Source of the DNA: Paraburkholderia sp.
Lineage (GTDB): Bacteria > Pseudomonadota > Gammaproteobacteria > Burkholderiales > Burkholderiaceae
Reading direction: 5' to 3'
NCBI GenBank assembly: GCA_004322045.1
Contig: SCRN01000023.1
Coordinates: 124,001 to 188,000 of the forward strand
Length of the DNA: 64,000 nucleotides
Numbering within the stretch: position 1 is the first letter of the stretch; the number at the start of each line of letters is the position of its first letter. Shown one piece after another: positions 27,734-37,549 of the stretch. A program made the position numbers and the translations under genes. The notes below the pieces were generated by a model. That model searched no databases. It saw nothing but the letters and a program-made list of their open reading frames with translations, and was not told the DNA's origin.

Positions 27734-28483
27734 TCACAGCACCTTGGCTTCGGTCTTCAACTTCTCGACCAGCGTCTTCACGTCCGGCACCATCACGCCT
27801 GCGCTACGCTTGGGCGGCTCGGCCACTTTCAAGGTCTTCAGACGAGGAGCGACGTCCACGCCGAGGTCTTCAGGCTTGATCGTTTCCAAAGGCTTCTTCT
27901 TCGCCTTCATGATGTTCGGCAACGTGACATAGCGCGGCTCGTTCAAGCGAAGGTCCGTCGTCACCACGGCCGGCAACGTGAGCGTCAGCGTTTCCGAGCC
28001 GCCATCGACCTCGCGGGCAACCGTTGCCTTGCCGTCGGCAATCGTCACCTTCGAGGCGAATGTGGCCTGCGGCAGGTTGGCCAGCGCAGCGAGCATCTGG
28101 CCCGTTTGATTCGAGTCGTCGTCGATCGCCTGCTTGCCGAGAATCACGAGCTGCGGTTGCTCTTTATCGACCAGCGCCTTGAGCAGCTTGGCCACCGCCA
28201 AGGGCTGCAAGTCTTCGCTCGATTCGATCAAGATGGCGCGATCGGCGCCGATCGCCAGCGCCGTACGCAGCGTCTCTTGCGCTTGCGCCACACCGGCCGA
28301 CACCGCCACCACCTCGGTGGCCACGCCCGCTTCCTTCAGGCGCACCGCTTCTTCCACGGCAATTTCGTCGAAGGGGTTCATCGACATCTTCACGTTTGCA
28401 ATGTCGACGCCCGTGCCGTCCGACTTCACCCGGACCTTGACGTTGTAGTCGACCACGCGCTTGACTGGCACCAAAATTTTCAT
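27734..28483 (-). CDS. etfB: Electron transfer flavoprotein beta subunit
   Basis: 249 residues starting [20 protein letters not shown]. The AMP-binding region and family signature are present: [17 protein letters not shown]-like sequence (here [19 protein letters not shown]), the recognition-loop region [20 protein letters not shown], and [17 protein letters not shown]. First gene of the etfBA operon, preceded by a candidate promoter about 240 bp upstream. Confidence 0.96.
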   Translation of the reverse strand: MKILVPVKRVVDYNVKVRVKSDGTGVDIANVKMSMNPFDEIAVEEAVRLKEAGVATEVVAVSAGVAQAQETLRTALAIGADRAILIESSEDLQPLAVAKLLKALVDKEQPQLVILGKQAIDDDSNQTGQMLAALANLPQATFASKVTIADGKATVAREVDGGSETLTLTLPAVVTTDLRLNEPRYVTLPNIMKAKKKPLETIKPEDLGVDVAPRLKTLKVAEPPKRSAGVMVPDVKTLVEKLKTEAKVL

Positions 28484-28794
28484 GCACTCGCTCCAAAGTT
28501 ACGAATACGTCAACCCAGCGGCCATTATAGCGACAGCCGGTCCCGCGGCCGCGCCGACCGAAGCTCGGCAAACCCCCAATGGGCAAAAACGGTCGCGCCG
28601 GAGTGACGAGCGGCCGCTGGTTGCGGACCACCCCGCGGCCTGCGCACGCGGCCAGTTCAGATACAAGCGGCCACACCGTAGCGCCGCGCGCGACACCGCA
28701 ATGCTTCCCGTTAACGAACGATCGTTTTATTTTATGGGCAAGCAGCCCGAGCGCCAAGCCCGGCTTTCGATCAACGCCTCTAACGCCCGGCCGC
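28484..28794. other. Intergenic region between metI and etfB
   Basis: 311 bp without a credible gene. It holds a candidate etfB promoter with an overlapping palindrome at 28715-28755 and otherwise a GC-rich leader of about 230 bp with no obvious riboswitch or uORF. No metQ and no metI terminator could be identified. Confidence 0.7.
28715..28755 (-). promoter_or_regulatory. Candidate etfB promoter and operator palindrome
   Basis: Minus strand TTGGCG (28755-28750), 17 bp spacer, TAAAAT (28732-28727); then the palindrome AACGATCGTT (28724-28715) at the expected transcription start. A palindrome here suits a repressor. In betaproteobacteria fatty-acid genes are often controlled by TetR-type acyl-CoA repressors; the link to this site is inference. 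Confidence 0.45.
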
Positions 28795-29448
28795 TCACCG
28801 ATGGCTCAACCGGCGCACGAGCCAGTCGCCGAACGACTGCACCAACTGCACGAAGACGATCAGGATCACGACGACCGTCGCCATCACTTCGGGCAGGAAC
28901 CGTTGATAGCCGTAGCGGATCCCGAGATCGCCCAGGCCGCCGCCTCCGATCGCGCCCGCCATCGCCGAATAGCCGACGAGCGAGACGAACGTGATCGTGA
29001 GCCCCGCGACGATGCCTGGCAACGCTTCGGGAAGCAGGACTTTGAACACGATCTGACGCGTCGTCGCGCCGAGCGCTTCGGCGGTTTCGATGAGGCCGCG
29101 GTCAACCTCGCGCAAAGCTGTCTCGACCAACCGCGCGATAAACGGCGCGGCGGCGATCGTCAGCGGCACGACCGCGGCAGCCGTGCCGATCGACGTGCCG
29201 ACGATCGCGCGCGTGAACGGAATCACGGCCACGAGCAGGATGATGAACGGCGTCGATCGGACCGCATTGACGGTCAATCCCATGGCACGGTTCGCTGCGA
29301 CGCTTTGCAGCACCCCGCCGCGATCGGTCAGGAACAGCAGCACGCCGAGCGGCAAACCGGCGAGCGCCCCGAGAAGGCCGGAGATGCCGACCATGACGAG
29401 CGTCTCCCAGAACGACTGAACGAACATCGACGACATTTCACTGAACAT
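28795..29448 (-). CDS. metI: Methionine ABC transporter permease
   Basis: 217-residue inner-membrane permease with five to six transmembrane segments ([46 protein letters not shown]). The cytoplasmic EAA loop reads [23 protein letters not shown] 29448 overlaps the end of metN by 11 bp, indicating translational coupling. Together they form a D/L-methionine importer; the cognate lipoprotein MetQ, often the next gene, is absent here, and etfB follows instead. Confidence 0.93.
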   Translation of the reverse strand: MFSEMSSMFVQSFWETLVMVGISGLLGALAGLPLGVLLFLTDRGGVLQSVAANRAMGLTVNAVRSTPFIILLVAVIPFTRAIVGTSIGTAAAVVPLTIAAAPFIARLVETALREVDRGLIETAEALGATTRQIVFKVLLPEALPGIVAGLTITFVSLVGYSAMAGAIGGGGLGDLGIRYGYQRFLPEVMATVVVILIVFVQLVQSFGDWLVRRLSHR

Positions 29449-30472
29449 GTGAGAGCGCCTCCACGACAACGCCTTGCTCGCGCAAGAACGCGAGAGCGGC
29501 GTCGAGCTGCTGCGGCTCGCCGTCTGCGAGCACGGCGAGCGAGCCGAACGCGCGCCCTTGAATCTCATCCACCTGGCCGTGCAGGATGTTGAAGTCGAGC
29601 GAGTAGCGACGAATCGTCTCCGACAGAATTGGCCGATCGACGCCGCCGCCGGCGAACGCGAGCCGCAACAGCTGGCCTTCGCCCGCCTCGATTTGCGCGG
29701 CGACGCGCGCCTTCACGGCGCTCGGCAGTTCGTGCGCGATGACATCGCCCAGCAACGCGCGCGTGACATCGTGACGCGGCTTGAGGAACACATCGACGAC
29801 ATTGCCCTCTTCCACGATACGGCCGGCGTCGAGCACGGCGACACGGTCGCATACATCCTTGATCACCTCCATCTGGTGCGTGATGAGCACGATCGTGAGG
29901 CCCAATTCGCGATTGATGCGCTTGAGCAGCTCGAGGATCGAACGCGTCGTTTCGGGGTCGAGCGCGGAAGTCGCCTCGTCGGACAGCAAAACCTTCGGCC
30001 GGCTCGCCAGCGCTCGGGCGATGCCGACGCGCTGCTTCTGTCCGCCGCTGATGCGCGCCGGGTACCGGTCCTTGAGCGCGGTGAGACCCACGAGATCGAG
30101 CAGCGGCAACACCGTTCGTTCGATTTCGGGGCGCTTCATGCCCGCAAGCTCGAGCGGCAGGGCGACGTTATCGAACACCGTGCGCGAACTGAGCAGGTTG
30201 AAGTGTTGAAACACCATCCCGATTTCGCGGCGCGCCTCGCGCAACGCCGCCGGCGCGAGTGCGGTCAACATCTTGCCGTCGACCACGACTTCACCCGCAC
30301 TCGGGCGAGTCAGCAGATTGATGGTGCGCACGAGCGTGCTCTTGCCCGCGCCGCTACGGCCGATGATGCCGAAGATCTGGCCCGCCGCAATGCTCAAATT
30401 GATGTCGTGCAGGGCCTCGACCCAGCCGCTCGGACCGGCGAAACGCTGCGAGAGATGACGAAGTTCGATCAT
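29438..30472 (-). CDS. metN: Methionine ABC transporter ATP-binding protein
   Basis: 344-residue ATPase: Walker [10 protein letters not shown], signature ISGGQKQR, Walker [15 protein letters not shown] and the switch His in LITHQMEV. The C-terminal NIL domain (about 270-344, [15 protein letters not shown]) binds methionine and gives trans-inhibition. ATG 30472 starts the conserved [11 protein letters not shown]; an upstream frame extension to 30523 is arginine-rich and unsupported. Leads the metNI operon. Confidence 0.95.
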   Translation of the reverse strand: MIELRHLSQRFAGPSGWVEALHDINLSIAAGQIFGIIGRSGAGKSTLVRTINLLTRPSAGEVVVDGKMLTALAPAALREARREIGMVFQHFNLLSSRTVFDNVALPLELAGMKRPEIERTVLPLLDLVGLTALKDRYPARISGGQKQRVGIARALASRPKVLLSDEATSALDPETTRSILELLKRINRELGLTIVLITHQMEVIKDVCDRVAVLDAGRIVEEGNVVDVFLKPRHDVTRALLGDVIAHELPSAVKARVAAQIEAGEGQLLRLAFAGGGVDRPILSETIRRYSLDFNILHGQVDEIQGRAFGSLAVLADGEPQQLDAALAFLREQGVVVEALSHVQ

Positions 30473-30560
30473 GAATGACGAAACGGCGGCGACCGACCGC
30501 CGGCGCCTGCGCGCTGGGGCCAATCAGCCGCCGTCGCTGTTGCGAGAAAAGGTGACGACG

Positions 30561-30577
30561 TGCGATTTTATCGCACC
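30561..30577. promoter_or_regulatory. Palindrome GTGCGAT-TTT-ATCGCAC upstream of metN
   Basis: Perfect 7-bp arms with a 3-base centre, 90 bp before the metN start in an AT-rich intergenic region shared with the divergent hydrolase gene. Candidate operator; it could also fold as a tight hairpin in RNA, but there is no T-run on either side long enough for a terminator. Confidence 0.45.
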
Positions 30578-30713
30578 GCACAAATAGGCTTTAATAATTA
30601 ATTGCCACGTCTTAATGAGTTTTTGAAATTAGAGGAGGCCGCCGTGTAAGTGTTCTCGCGCGTTTGCGGGCGCGCGGCTATGATCGCGCCCATCCGACGA
30701 GGAGGCGCCCACG

Positions 30714-31634
30714 ATGTCGACGACAACCGCACTGCCCCATGGCACCGCCCCCATTTCCCCGGGTGGCGGCGTTCCAAGTCCAGCCGAGCCCCTCGCTATC
30801 GGGACGGTTCAAACCGTCGACGGCGTCGACCTTGCGCTGTACCGCTGGCCGTGCGCCCTCCCGGTTCGCGCCACAGTGGCACTGCTGCATGGCTTGGCGG
30901 AGCACGCGGGCCGTTATGCCGCACTGGCCGAGCGGTTCGGTGCATTGGGCATCGAACTCGTCGCCGTCGATTTGCGGGGCCACGGGCGCTCGCCTGGCGA
31001 ACGAGCCTGGGTCACGACCTTCGACGGCTATCTGTACGATGCCCGCGCATTGCTAGACGCCGCGGCGCGCCCCGATGTCCCGCTGTTCCTGATGGGCCAC
31101 AGCATGGGCGGCACAATCGCCGCATTGTTCGCGATCGAGCGGATGGAAGCATTCGAGCACGCGGGCAGGCCGGTGGCGGGGCTGATCCTGTCGAGCCCCG
31201 CGCTTGCGCCGGGCAAGGACGTGCCCCGCTGGATGCTGGCCGCGAGCCGGATCGTGAGCCGCCTATGGCCGCGCTACAAGGCGATGAAGATCGAGCCTGC
31301 GCTGCTTTCGCGGGACACGGGCGTCGTCCAGGCGAACCGCCTCGACCCGCTCGTGCATCACGCCGCCATCCCAGCGCGCACGGGCGCGCAACTCCTCGAA
31401 GCCATGGCGCGCATCGAGCAAGGCCGAGCGTCGCTGCACTTGCCGGTGCTCGTCTATCACGGCACGGCCGACAAACTGACCGAGCCCAATGGCAGTCGCA
31501 CGTTCATCGAGCATGTGGGCTCTGCCGACCGAACGCTCTCGCTCTATGAAGGCGCATATCACGAAACCATGAACGACCTCGATCGAGACAGCGTGATCGA
31601 CGCGCTGACGCAGTGGATACTCGCACATGCCTGA
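30714..31634 (+). CDS. Alpha/beta hydrolase, monoacylglycerol lipase / lysophospholipase type
   Basis: 306-residue serine hydrolase of the YtpA/monoglyceride-lipase type. The nucleophile elbow is GHSMGG, the oxyanion strand ALLHGLAEHAGRYAALAERF, an acid lies in YHGTADKLTEP, and the catalytic His in YHETMNDLDRDSV. VDLRGHGRSPGERAW is characteristic of this group. No signal peptide. GAGGAGG precedes ATG 30714. Divergent from metN; a separate small transcription unit. Confidence 0.87.
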   Translation: MSTTTALPHGTAPISPGGGVPSPAEPLAIGTVQTVDGVDLALYRWPCALPVRATVALLHGLAEHAGRYAALAERFGALGIELVAVDLRGHGRSPGERAWVTTFDGYLYDARALLDAAARPDVPLFLMGHSMGGTIAALFAIERMEAFEHAGRPVAGLILSSPALAPGKDVPRWMLAASRIVSRLWPRYKAMKIEPALLSRDTGVVQANRLDPLVHHAAIPARTGAQLLEAMARIEQGRASLHLPVLVYHGTADKLTEPNGSRTFIEHVGSADRTLSLYEGAYHETMNDLDRDSVIDALTQWILAHA

Positions 31635-31691
31635 GCGCGGCCCCGTTCACGGCAGGTTCTGTCGAAGCACCAGCGTGGTCTATCGGGCCCG

Positions 31692-32507
31692 TCAGGCGCG
31701 CCAGTTGGGCGTGCGCTTTTCGATGAACGCCTGCATGCCCTCCTGCGCGACCGGGTCGTTCGCATTGCAGGCGATCGTCTGACCGGCCATCTGATAGGCC
31801 GCTTCGATCCCCGTCTCCAGTTGCCGATAAAACAGCGACTTGCCCATGCTCACGGCGGCGGCCGGTTTGTCGCAGATGCGTTTGGCCAGCGCGGCGACAT
31901 CGGTGTCGAGCGCATCGAGCGGCGTCATATGGTTGATCAGCCCGAGTTCGCGCGCCTTGGCGGCATCGATGAAGTCGCCGGTCATGAGCATCTCGAACGC
32001 CGCTTTGCGTGGAATATTGCGCGAGAGCGGCACGGCCGGCGTCGAGCAGAACAAGCCGTAGTGGATGCCCGAGGTCGCGAAACGCGCCGTGTCGGCCGCC
32101 ACCGCGAGATCGCACATGGCCACGAGCTGGCAGCCCGCCGCCGTCGCGATGCCTTGCACGCGCGCGATCACGGGCTGCGGCATCCGCTGAATCGTCATCA
32201 TGAGCGCGGAACAACGCCCGAACAGCCGCTGATAGAACTCGAGCGAAGGCGTCGCTCGCAACTCCTTCAAGTCGTGCCCGGCGCAATACGCGCGCCCTTC
32301 GGCCGCGAGCACGACGACACGCGCGTCCGATTGCGCGATCGCCGAAAGCGCTGCCTGCAACTGCTCGATCAGATCTTCCGACAGTGCATTGAAGGCGTCG
32401 GGGCGATTCAGCGTCACCCGCACGACGCCCGCGAGTCCGTACGCGTCGCGCTCGATCAAGAGCGCTTCCGAAGTGGAACGCGAAGAAGAGGAAGATGGGT
32501 GATTCAT
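31692..32507 (-). CDS. Enoyl-CoA hydratase/isomerase family protein (ECHDC3-like)
   Basis: 271-residue crotonase-fold protein. Oxyanion-hole stretches EGRAYCAGHDLKEL and GIATAAGCQLVAMCDLAVAA are present. The region after the second catalytic position reads GIHYGLFCSTPAVPLSRNI, as in the ECHDC3-type subfamily, without the usual hydratase Glu-Glu pair, so hydratase activity is uncertain. A Ser-rich N-terminus precedes the fold. Convergent with the hydrolase at 30714. Confidence 0.85.
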   Translation of the reverse strand: MNHPSSSSSRSTSEALLIERDAYGLAGVVRVTLNRPDAFNALSEDLIEQLQAALSAIAQSDARVVVLAAEGRAYCAGHDLKELRATPSLEFYQRLFGRCSALMMTIQRMPQPVIARVQGIATAAGCQLVAMCDLAVAADTARFATSGIHYGLFCSTPAVPLSRNIPRKAAFEMLMTGDFIDAAKARELGLINHMTPLDALDTDVAALAKRICDKPAAAVSMGKSLFYRQLETGIEAAYQMAGQTIACNANDPVAQEGMQAFIEKRTPNWRA

Positions 32508-32630
32508 GATGCGCTCGCTCCTGGCAACAAATACAAATGCGATCGGTCGTGGGTTCGTGCTTCAGCAGACTTCAGCGTGCTGCTGCGTGCTGCTTCGCAC
32601 TGCTGCGCCCCCCGGGCGCTCGGGCTTGCT

Positions 32631-33554
32631 TCAGATTCCAGCCAGCGCGCGCAAATGCGCAACGACGCTGCGTCCGAGCGCCGACAAGTTATAGCCCCCT
32701 TCGAGGCAGCTGACGATACGGCCGCGCGCGTAGCGCTCGGCGATGCGGCGAATTTGATCCGTGATCCACGTGTAGTCGTCCTCCACGAGTCCCATGTTGC
32801 CGAGATCGTCTTCTCGATGCGCGTCGAAACCCGCCGAGACGAAGATCATCTCGGGCTTGAACGCTTCGAGCCGCGGCAGCCACGCGAGGTCGATCGCCTC
32901 GCGCACCGCAGCGCCCGGCGTGCGCGCCGGCAACGGCACATTGGCCATGTTCGGCGCTTGGTTGTCGGCGCCGCTGAACGGATAGAACGGGTGCTGAAAG
33001 AAGCTGCACATCAGCACGCGCTCGTCGCCGGCAAACGCGGCCTCGGTGCCGTTGCCGTGGTGCACGTCGAAGTCGACGATGGCCACGCGCGCCAAGCCAC
33101 GCACTTCAAGCGCGTGACGCGCGGCGATCGCCACGTTGTTGAAGAAGCAAAAACCCATCGCGCGAGCGGGTTCCGCATGATGCCCCGGGGGACGCACGGC
33201 GCAGAACGCGTTGTCGTACCGCCCGTCGATCACAGCGTCGGTCGCGGCGACGGCCGCGCCGGCCGCTCGCAGCGCGGCCTGCCACGTGTGGGGGTTCATG
33301 GCGGTATCGGGGTCGATCCACGCGTGGCCCTCGCGTGGCGCACTGCGTTCGATGAATTCGATATGTGCGCGTGTGTGCACGCGTGCGAGATCGGCCACTT
33401 GCGCGAGCGGCGCACTCTCGCGCTCGATGAATTCGGCAATGCGGCTCGCGATCAACTGATCCTCGATCGCGACGAGACGCTCGGGACATTCCGGATGCCC
33501 GCGCCCCATCTCGTGCAGCAGGCAGTCGGGGTGTGAGTAGACAGCGGTGGCCAT
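32631..33554 (-). CDS. Histone deacetylase-like amidohydrolase
   Basis: 307-residue class II HDAC/acetoin-utilisation-type Zn enzyme that removes acyl groups from amines. The metal and catalytic motifs RPPGHHA, FCFFNNVAIAA and VDFDVHHGNGTE are intact, as is the late SAGFDAH. ATG 33554 begins MATAVYSHPDCLLHEMGRGH, the usual start for Burkholderia homologues; the ATG at 33608 would add a Cys-containing segment. Bacterial substrates may be acetylpolyamines or acyl-lysine; unknown here. Confidence 0.9.
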   Translation of the reverse strand: MATAVYSHPDCLLHEMGRGHPECPERLVAIEDQLIASRIAEFIERESAPLAQVADLARVHTRAHIEFIERSAPREGHAWIDPDTAMNPHTWQAALRAAGAAVAATDAVIDGRYDNAFCAVRPPGHHAEPARAMGFCFFNNVAIAARHALEVRGLARVAIVDFDVHHGNGTEAAFAGDERVLMCSFFQHPFYPFSGADNQAPNMANVPLPARTPGAAVREAIDLAWLPRLEAFKPEMIFVSAGFDAHREDDLGNMGLVEDDYTWITDQIRRIAERYARGRIVSCLEGGYNLSALGRSVVAHLRALAGI

Positions 33555-33852
33555 GATCGTTCGTTTGCCGCACTCGCGGCATGTCTCCTTGGTTGCTTCG
33601 TCGGCCATACGTCGCAGGTGCGGCCGCGGACCGAACTACGTTACCACAGGCGGCGGCGCCCGTTCCCGGGCACCGCGTGTCGAAGGTGCGGCAACCGGCG
33701 TCGACGCGCCATCACCGCCCCGTGTGCTCGCCTGCGGTTCCGCCCGCGCCGACCGTTCGCTATACTGCGCCGAACGCCAAGACGAGTTCGCAGCCGCGCC
33801 TTCGATGCGCACACGAACCCGAGCGGTCCGACGCCCTCTTTCCCTCTCTTTT

Positions 33853-35133
33853 ATGACCGGTCAACTCGCATCGCCCGCCGCTCCACGCCGGCGCCTCGCC
33901 GTTCTTCTCGCGCTGATGCTCGGCGCCGCCATTTCGTCGCAGAACGGCTACGCCCAGAATATCGCCCACGCCAAGCACCCAATCCATGTTGCGCAAGGCG
34001 CGCAAGGCCAACAACCGCAATCGGCCTCGCCCGGCGCGACCTTCGAAGAAGAGATCATTCCGCAGCGTTACGCAGACAACGCGGACGTCAACGCATTCAT
34101 CGACGACTTGGTGGCGCGCTACGACTTCGACGCCTCCGCGCTGCACGCATTATTCGCCGGGGTGAGCTATTCGGCTACCGCCGTCAAGCTCGTCACACCG
34201 GCGCCGACGCCGTTTGTCAAGAATTGGCATGTCTATCAGGCGCGCTTCCTCGACCCGGTGCGCATCAACGCGGGCGTCAAATTCTGGCGTGAGAACCGCG
34301 CGACGCTGCAACGCGCCTACGAGCAATTCGGCGTGCCGCCCGAAATCGTCGTCGGGATCATCGGTGTGGAGACGATATACGGCCGCTATATGGGCAACTT
34401 CCGCGTGCTCGATGCGCTCACGACGCTCGCGTTCGACTATCCGAATACGCCGAACCGCGCCGAGCGTGAGATGACGTTTCGCAAGAACCTCGTGGATTAT
34501 CTCGTCTGGACGCGCGACGCCCAGATCGATCCGACGACGGTGCTCGGTTCATACACGGGCGCCATCGGAATTCCTCAATTCTTGCCGAGCAGCATCGTCA
34601 AGTACGCGGTCGATTACGAAGGCAACAAGCGGATCGATCTGCGCACGAGCAAAGCCGACGCAATCGGCAGCGTGGCCAACTACTTGAAAGAGAATGGCTG
34701 GGAGAGCGGACGACCGGTCGTTTGGCAAATCGCGCACGACGCGGGCAGCATCGGCATTGCGCAGGCCGCCGCCGATGGGCAGCCACAGCCGCATTGGCCA
34801 CTCGCTCAACTGCTGCGGGCGGGCATGCTGCTCGATCAGCCGAGGCTCGATCTGACTTCGGAAGCCAGCACGCCTATCACCGTCATCGATTTGCCGACGC
34901 CCGGCCAACCGACCGAGTACATGCTCGGACTGCAGAATTTCTACGCGCTCACCCGGTATAACCGCAGTTTCTTCTACGCGCTCGCCGTGTACGAGCTCGG
35001 TCAGCGCGTCAAGGCGCGTATCGAGCAAGAAGATGGGACCAGTCCAAGCTCCGCGTCGACCGCGGCATCGACCGCGGCATCGGCATCGGCGCCGGCTTCA
35101 GGCGTGGATCCGGCTTCGGCGTCAGTACGTTAG
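33853..35133 (+). CDS. mltB: Membrane-bound lytic murein transglycosylase B
   Basis: 426-residue GH103 transglycosylase that cleaves peptidoglycan glycan strands with 1,6-anhydro product formation. Signal peptide RRRLAVLLALMLGAAISS ending GYAQ, no lipobox Cys, so periplasmic and not lipid-anchored. The catalytic Glu is in IIGVETIYGRYMG; other family stretches are GSYTGAIGIPQFLPSSI and LQNFYALTRYNRSFFYALAV. The C-terminus is low-complexity Ala/Ser/Pro. Its last 12 bp overlap tail-to-tail with the gene on the opposite strand. Confidence 0.93.
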   Translation: MTGQLASPAAPRRRLAVLLALMLGAAISSQNGYAQNIAHAKHPIHVAQGAQGQQPQSASPGATFEEEIIPQRYADNADVNAFIDDLVARYDFDASALHALFAGVSYSATAVKLVTPAPTPFVKNWHVYQARFLDPVRINAGVKFWRENRATLQRAYEQFGVPPEIVVGIIGVETIYGRYMGNFRVLDALTTLAFDYPNTPNRAEREMTFRKNLVDYLVWTRDAQIDPTTVLGSYTGAIGIPQFLPSSIVKYAVDYEGNKRIDLRTSKADAIGSVANYLKENGWESGRPVVWQIAHDAGSIGIAQAAADGQPQPHWPLAQLLRAGMLLDQPRLDLTSEASTPITVIDLPTPGQPTEYMLGLQNFYALTRYNRSFFYALAVYELGQRVKARIEQEDGTSPSSASTAASTAASASAPASGVDPASASVR

Positions 35134-36156
35134 GCTCGCACTCGTCGGCGTCACCGTGACGCCGTAGTTGCAGACGGGAGCCCCGGCTTGCAGTAGCCCG
35201 CTCGCTGCCCACCGTACATTGCGAACGCGCTTCCTTTCGACGTTGAGCAACGAGACCTGAGAGAAGTCGACGAAGCCGTTGCTCGAATATTGGTCGCATG
35301 CACCCACCCCGTAGACTTCGACGACGCCGGCAAACGCCCAATCGAACGTTTGCCCGTAGCTGCTCGTTTTCTTTAGGGTGGAGGTGCGGCCGTTCGTCTT
35401 ATCGATCGTCGCGATATCCCACGTCGAGCACACTTGCCCCGCCGGGCAATCGCCCGCGATCTTGCCGACGATCAAATCTCCCGTGGCGACCGGCTCCGGC
35501 ACGCTGTGGTCGACGTTGCCGCCTTGGCAGCAATTCCAACTTGCAATGGTCCACGCGTGGTCGTTAAAGCCATTCCAACCGAGCACCGGCTGCAAAATAC
35601 TGACGATATTCTCGTAATCCTCGAGCCCGGGAAAGTAGTACAGCACCTGGCCGACATCCGCCGCCGGCGCAGACGGCACAAGCCAGTGCGCGCTAATGCC
35701 TCCGAACGGCGCTTTGTCGTGATACCAACTTGCTTCGAGCCAACCGTCGGCTCGTGGCGGTCGGTTTGCGCCGCTCACGGGCGGCGTTACCCCCGGCGCC
35801 GACGACATCCCGGGTTCGATGCGGCTACCTCTTTTGGTATAGCGCGCATAGCCGCAGGCGCGAGCGGGCGAACGAGTGCCGTCGGCATGCTGCACCCGCC
35901 CGTCGGCGAGCACGATGTCGGAGCGGCCGACCGTGCGCACACAGGAAGGATGAAAGTAGCCGAACGGCGTAATGACATAGCCGTAAGGCACGTCGGACGG
36001 CGCATGATGCGCAAGCGTAGGCACGCGCTCCGTGGCGGCCGATATCTCGTTGGCCCAGCCCGCAGTCGGCACCGCGCAATACAGGACCGCGCCTAAGAAG
36101 AGAAAAGCGAGCGTGCCGATTCGTGCAATCGGCGTCTTGGTGTTGCGATGTCCCAT
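35122..36156 (-). CDS. Secreted protein of unknown function
   Basis: 344 residues; a signal peptide IARIGTLAFLFLGAVLYCAV ends near GWA. The mature part opens with a prodomain-like segment (YGYVITPFGYFHPSCVRTVG). The C-terminal two thirds is strand-rich with WLEASWYHD, QVLYYFPGLEDYENIVSILQ and WTIASWNCCQGG; several Cys may form disulphides. The YFPGLE/LQPVLGW stretch recurs in secreted proteins of soil bacteria, but I know no activity for it. A lone gene between mltB (convergent, 12-bp overlap) and cysM. Confidence 0.75.
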   Translation of the reverse strand: MGHRNTKTPIARIGTLAFLFLGAVLYCAVPTAGWANEISAATERVPTLAHHAPSDVPYGYVITPFGYFHPSCVRTVGRSDIVLADGRVQHADGTRSPARACGYARYTKRGSRIEPGMSSAPGVTPPVSGANRPPRADGWLEASWYHDKAPFGGISAHWLVPSAPAADVGQVLYYFPGLEDYENIVSILQPVLGWNGFNDHAWTIASWNCCQGGNVDHSVPEPVATGDLIVGKIAGDCPAGQVCSTWDIATIDKTNGRTSTLKKTSSYGQTFDWAFAGVVEVYGVGACDQYSSNGFVDFSQVSLLNVERKRVRNVRWAASGLLQAGAPVCNYGVTVTPTSASLTY

Positions 36157-36318
36157 ATCGGCTCCTGTCGGGCGGTCGAGATCGTTGGGCCCTCGTGGGG
36201 CGCAACGCGGTGGCGCTTGTCGACTGGCAATATAGGACGCACCTTCACCGAGACGTAGCTATCCAGATGATTAGGATGCGCATTCGATAGAAAACGGGAT
36301 GGCAGGGGCATGCGCCCG

Positions 36319-37221
36319 TCAAGCCGGAAACACGCCCGTCGATAGATACCGATCGCCGCGATCGCACACGATGAACACGATCGTTGCATTTTCGACTTGC
36401 CGCGCCACGCGCAGTGCAACCTCGCACGCGCCACCCGACGAAATTCCGCAGAAGATGCCCTCGACGGCGGCCAGGCGCCGCGCCATGGTCTCGGCCGCCG
36501 CTTGAGAGACATTCTCGGTGCGATCGATCCGAGTGCGATCGAAGATTTTCGGCATGTACGCCTCGGGCCACTTGCGGATGCCCGGAATGCGTGAACCTTC
36601 CTCGGGCTGCGCTCCGATGATCTCGATCGCCGCGTTCTGCTCTTTCAAATAGCGCGAGACGCCCATGATCGTGCCGGTCGTACCCATCGACGAGACGAAG
36701 TGAGTGACGCGGCCCTCGGTATCGCGCCAAATTTCAGGCCCCGTCGCTTCGTAATGCGCGGCGGGATTGTCGGGGTTCGCGAACTGATCGAGGATGATGC
36801 CGCGCCCGTCGCGCTGCATTTGCTCGGCGAGATCGCGCGCATATTCCATCCCGCCTTTCACCGGCGTCAGCACGATTTCAGCGCCGTAAGCCGCCATGCT
36901 TTGGCGCCGCTCGACCGATAGATCCTCGGGCATCAGCAAGACCATCTTGTAGCCGCGGATCGCTGCCGCCATGGCGAGCGCGATACCGGTGTTGCCGCTC
37001 GTCGCTTCGATCAGCGTGTCGCCCGGCTTGATGCGGCCGCGCGCCTCCGCTTTCTTGATCATCGACAGCGCCGGTCGATCTTTCACGGAGCCTGCGGGAT
37101 TGTTCCCTTCGAGCTTCGCGAGCACGACGTTGTTGCGGCTGCGGATCTCGTCGTCGGACACGCGGACGAGTTGGACCAGCGGCGTATTGCCGATCGTGTC
37201 TTCGATAGTTTTGTAAGGCAT
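36319..37221 (-). CDS. cysM: Cysteine synthase B (O-acetylserine sulfhydrylase)
   Basis: 300-residue PLP enzyme making cysteine from O-acetylserine and sulphide or thiosulphate. PLP Lys is in NPAGSVKDRPAL, phosphate loop TSGNTGIALAMA and SSMGTTGTIMG, and the C-terminal Ser-containing GDRYLSTGVFP. Length and sequence fit CysM better than the longer CysK. ATG 37221 gives the conserved MPYKTIEDTIGNTPLVQL. Last gene of the LPS/aromatic cluster direction, separated from comEA by a terminator. Confidence 0.94.
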   Translation of the reverse strand: MPYKTIEDTIGNTPLVQLVRVSDDEIRSRNNVVLAKLEGNNPAGSVKDRPALSMIKKAEARGRIKPGDTLIEATSGNTGIALAMAAAIRGYKMVLLMPEDLSVERRQSMAAYGAEIVLTPVKGGMEYARDLAEQMQRDGRGIILDQFANPDNPAAHYEATGPEIWRDTEGRVTHFVSSMGTTGTIMGVSRYLKEQNAAIEIIGAQPEEGSRIPGIRKWPEAYMPKIFDRTRIDRTENVSQAAAETMARRLAAVEGIFCGISSGGACEVALRVARQVENATIVFIVCDRGDRYLSTGVFPA

Positions 37222-37549
37222 AGGCGTGACGCGCAGCGCGCGCTCATCTCTGACAATGGGAATGAACCGATTGTAAAGCACGCAGCCGGCGGCCGCCGCA
37301 TAGGGTCTTTTGGGCGCACGCCCGGCAACCGGCCTATCAGCAAAAAACCCGCGTACGAGCGCGGGAAACCGTCAAAACACCATGACGGCTGAAGGAGCCG
37401 GTAATGCACCTGCCGCGCTCGCTGACGAACGCTCAGCGCTTGATTGAAACCGGATCGGCCTTGATGCGATCGCGCCGCGCGCCGCCGGTGATGTCGTTGG
37501 GTTGGGTCCCACGACCGGCGGAGGTGAACGAGCCCGTGGTCCGTTCCCA
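37222..37549. other. Intergenic region between cysM and comEA
   Basis: 328 bp with a clear terminator at 37342-37365 and otherwise no gene. Short open frames here have no ribosome sites and no recognisable sequence. Confidence 0.7.
37342..37365 (-). terminator. Rho-independent terminator downstream of comEA
   Basis: Minus strand CCCGCG / CGCGGG (37365-37360 and 37353-37348) with loop CTCGTA and six T. Separates the comEA unit from cysM, which must have its own promoter in 37222-37341. Confidence 0.85.
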
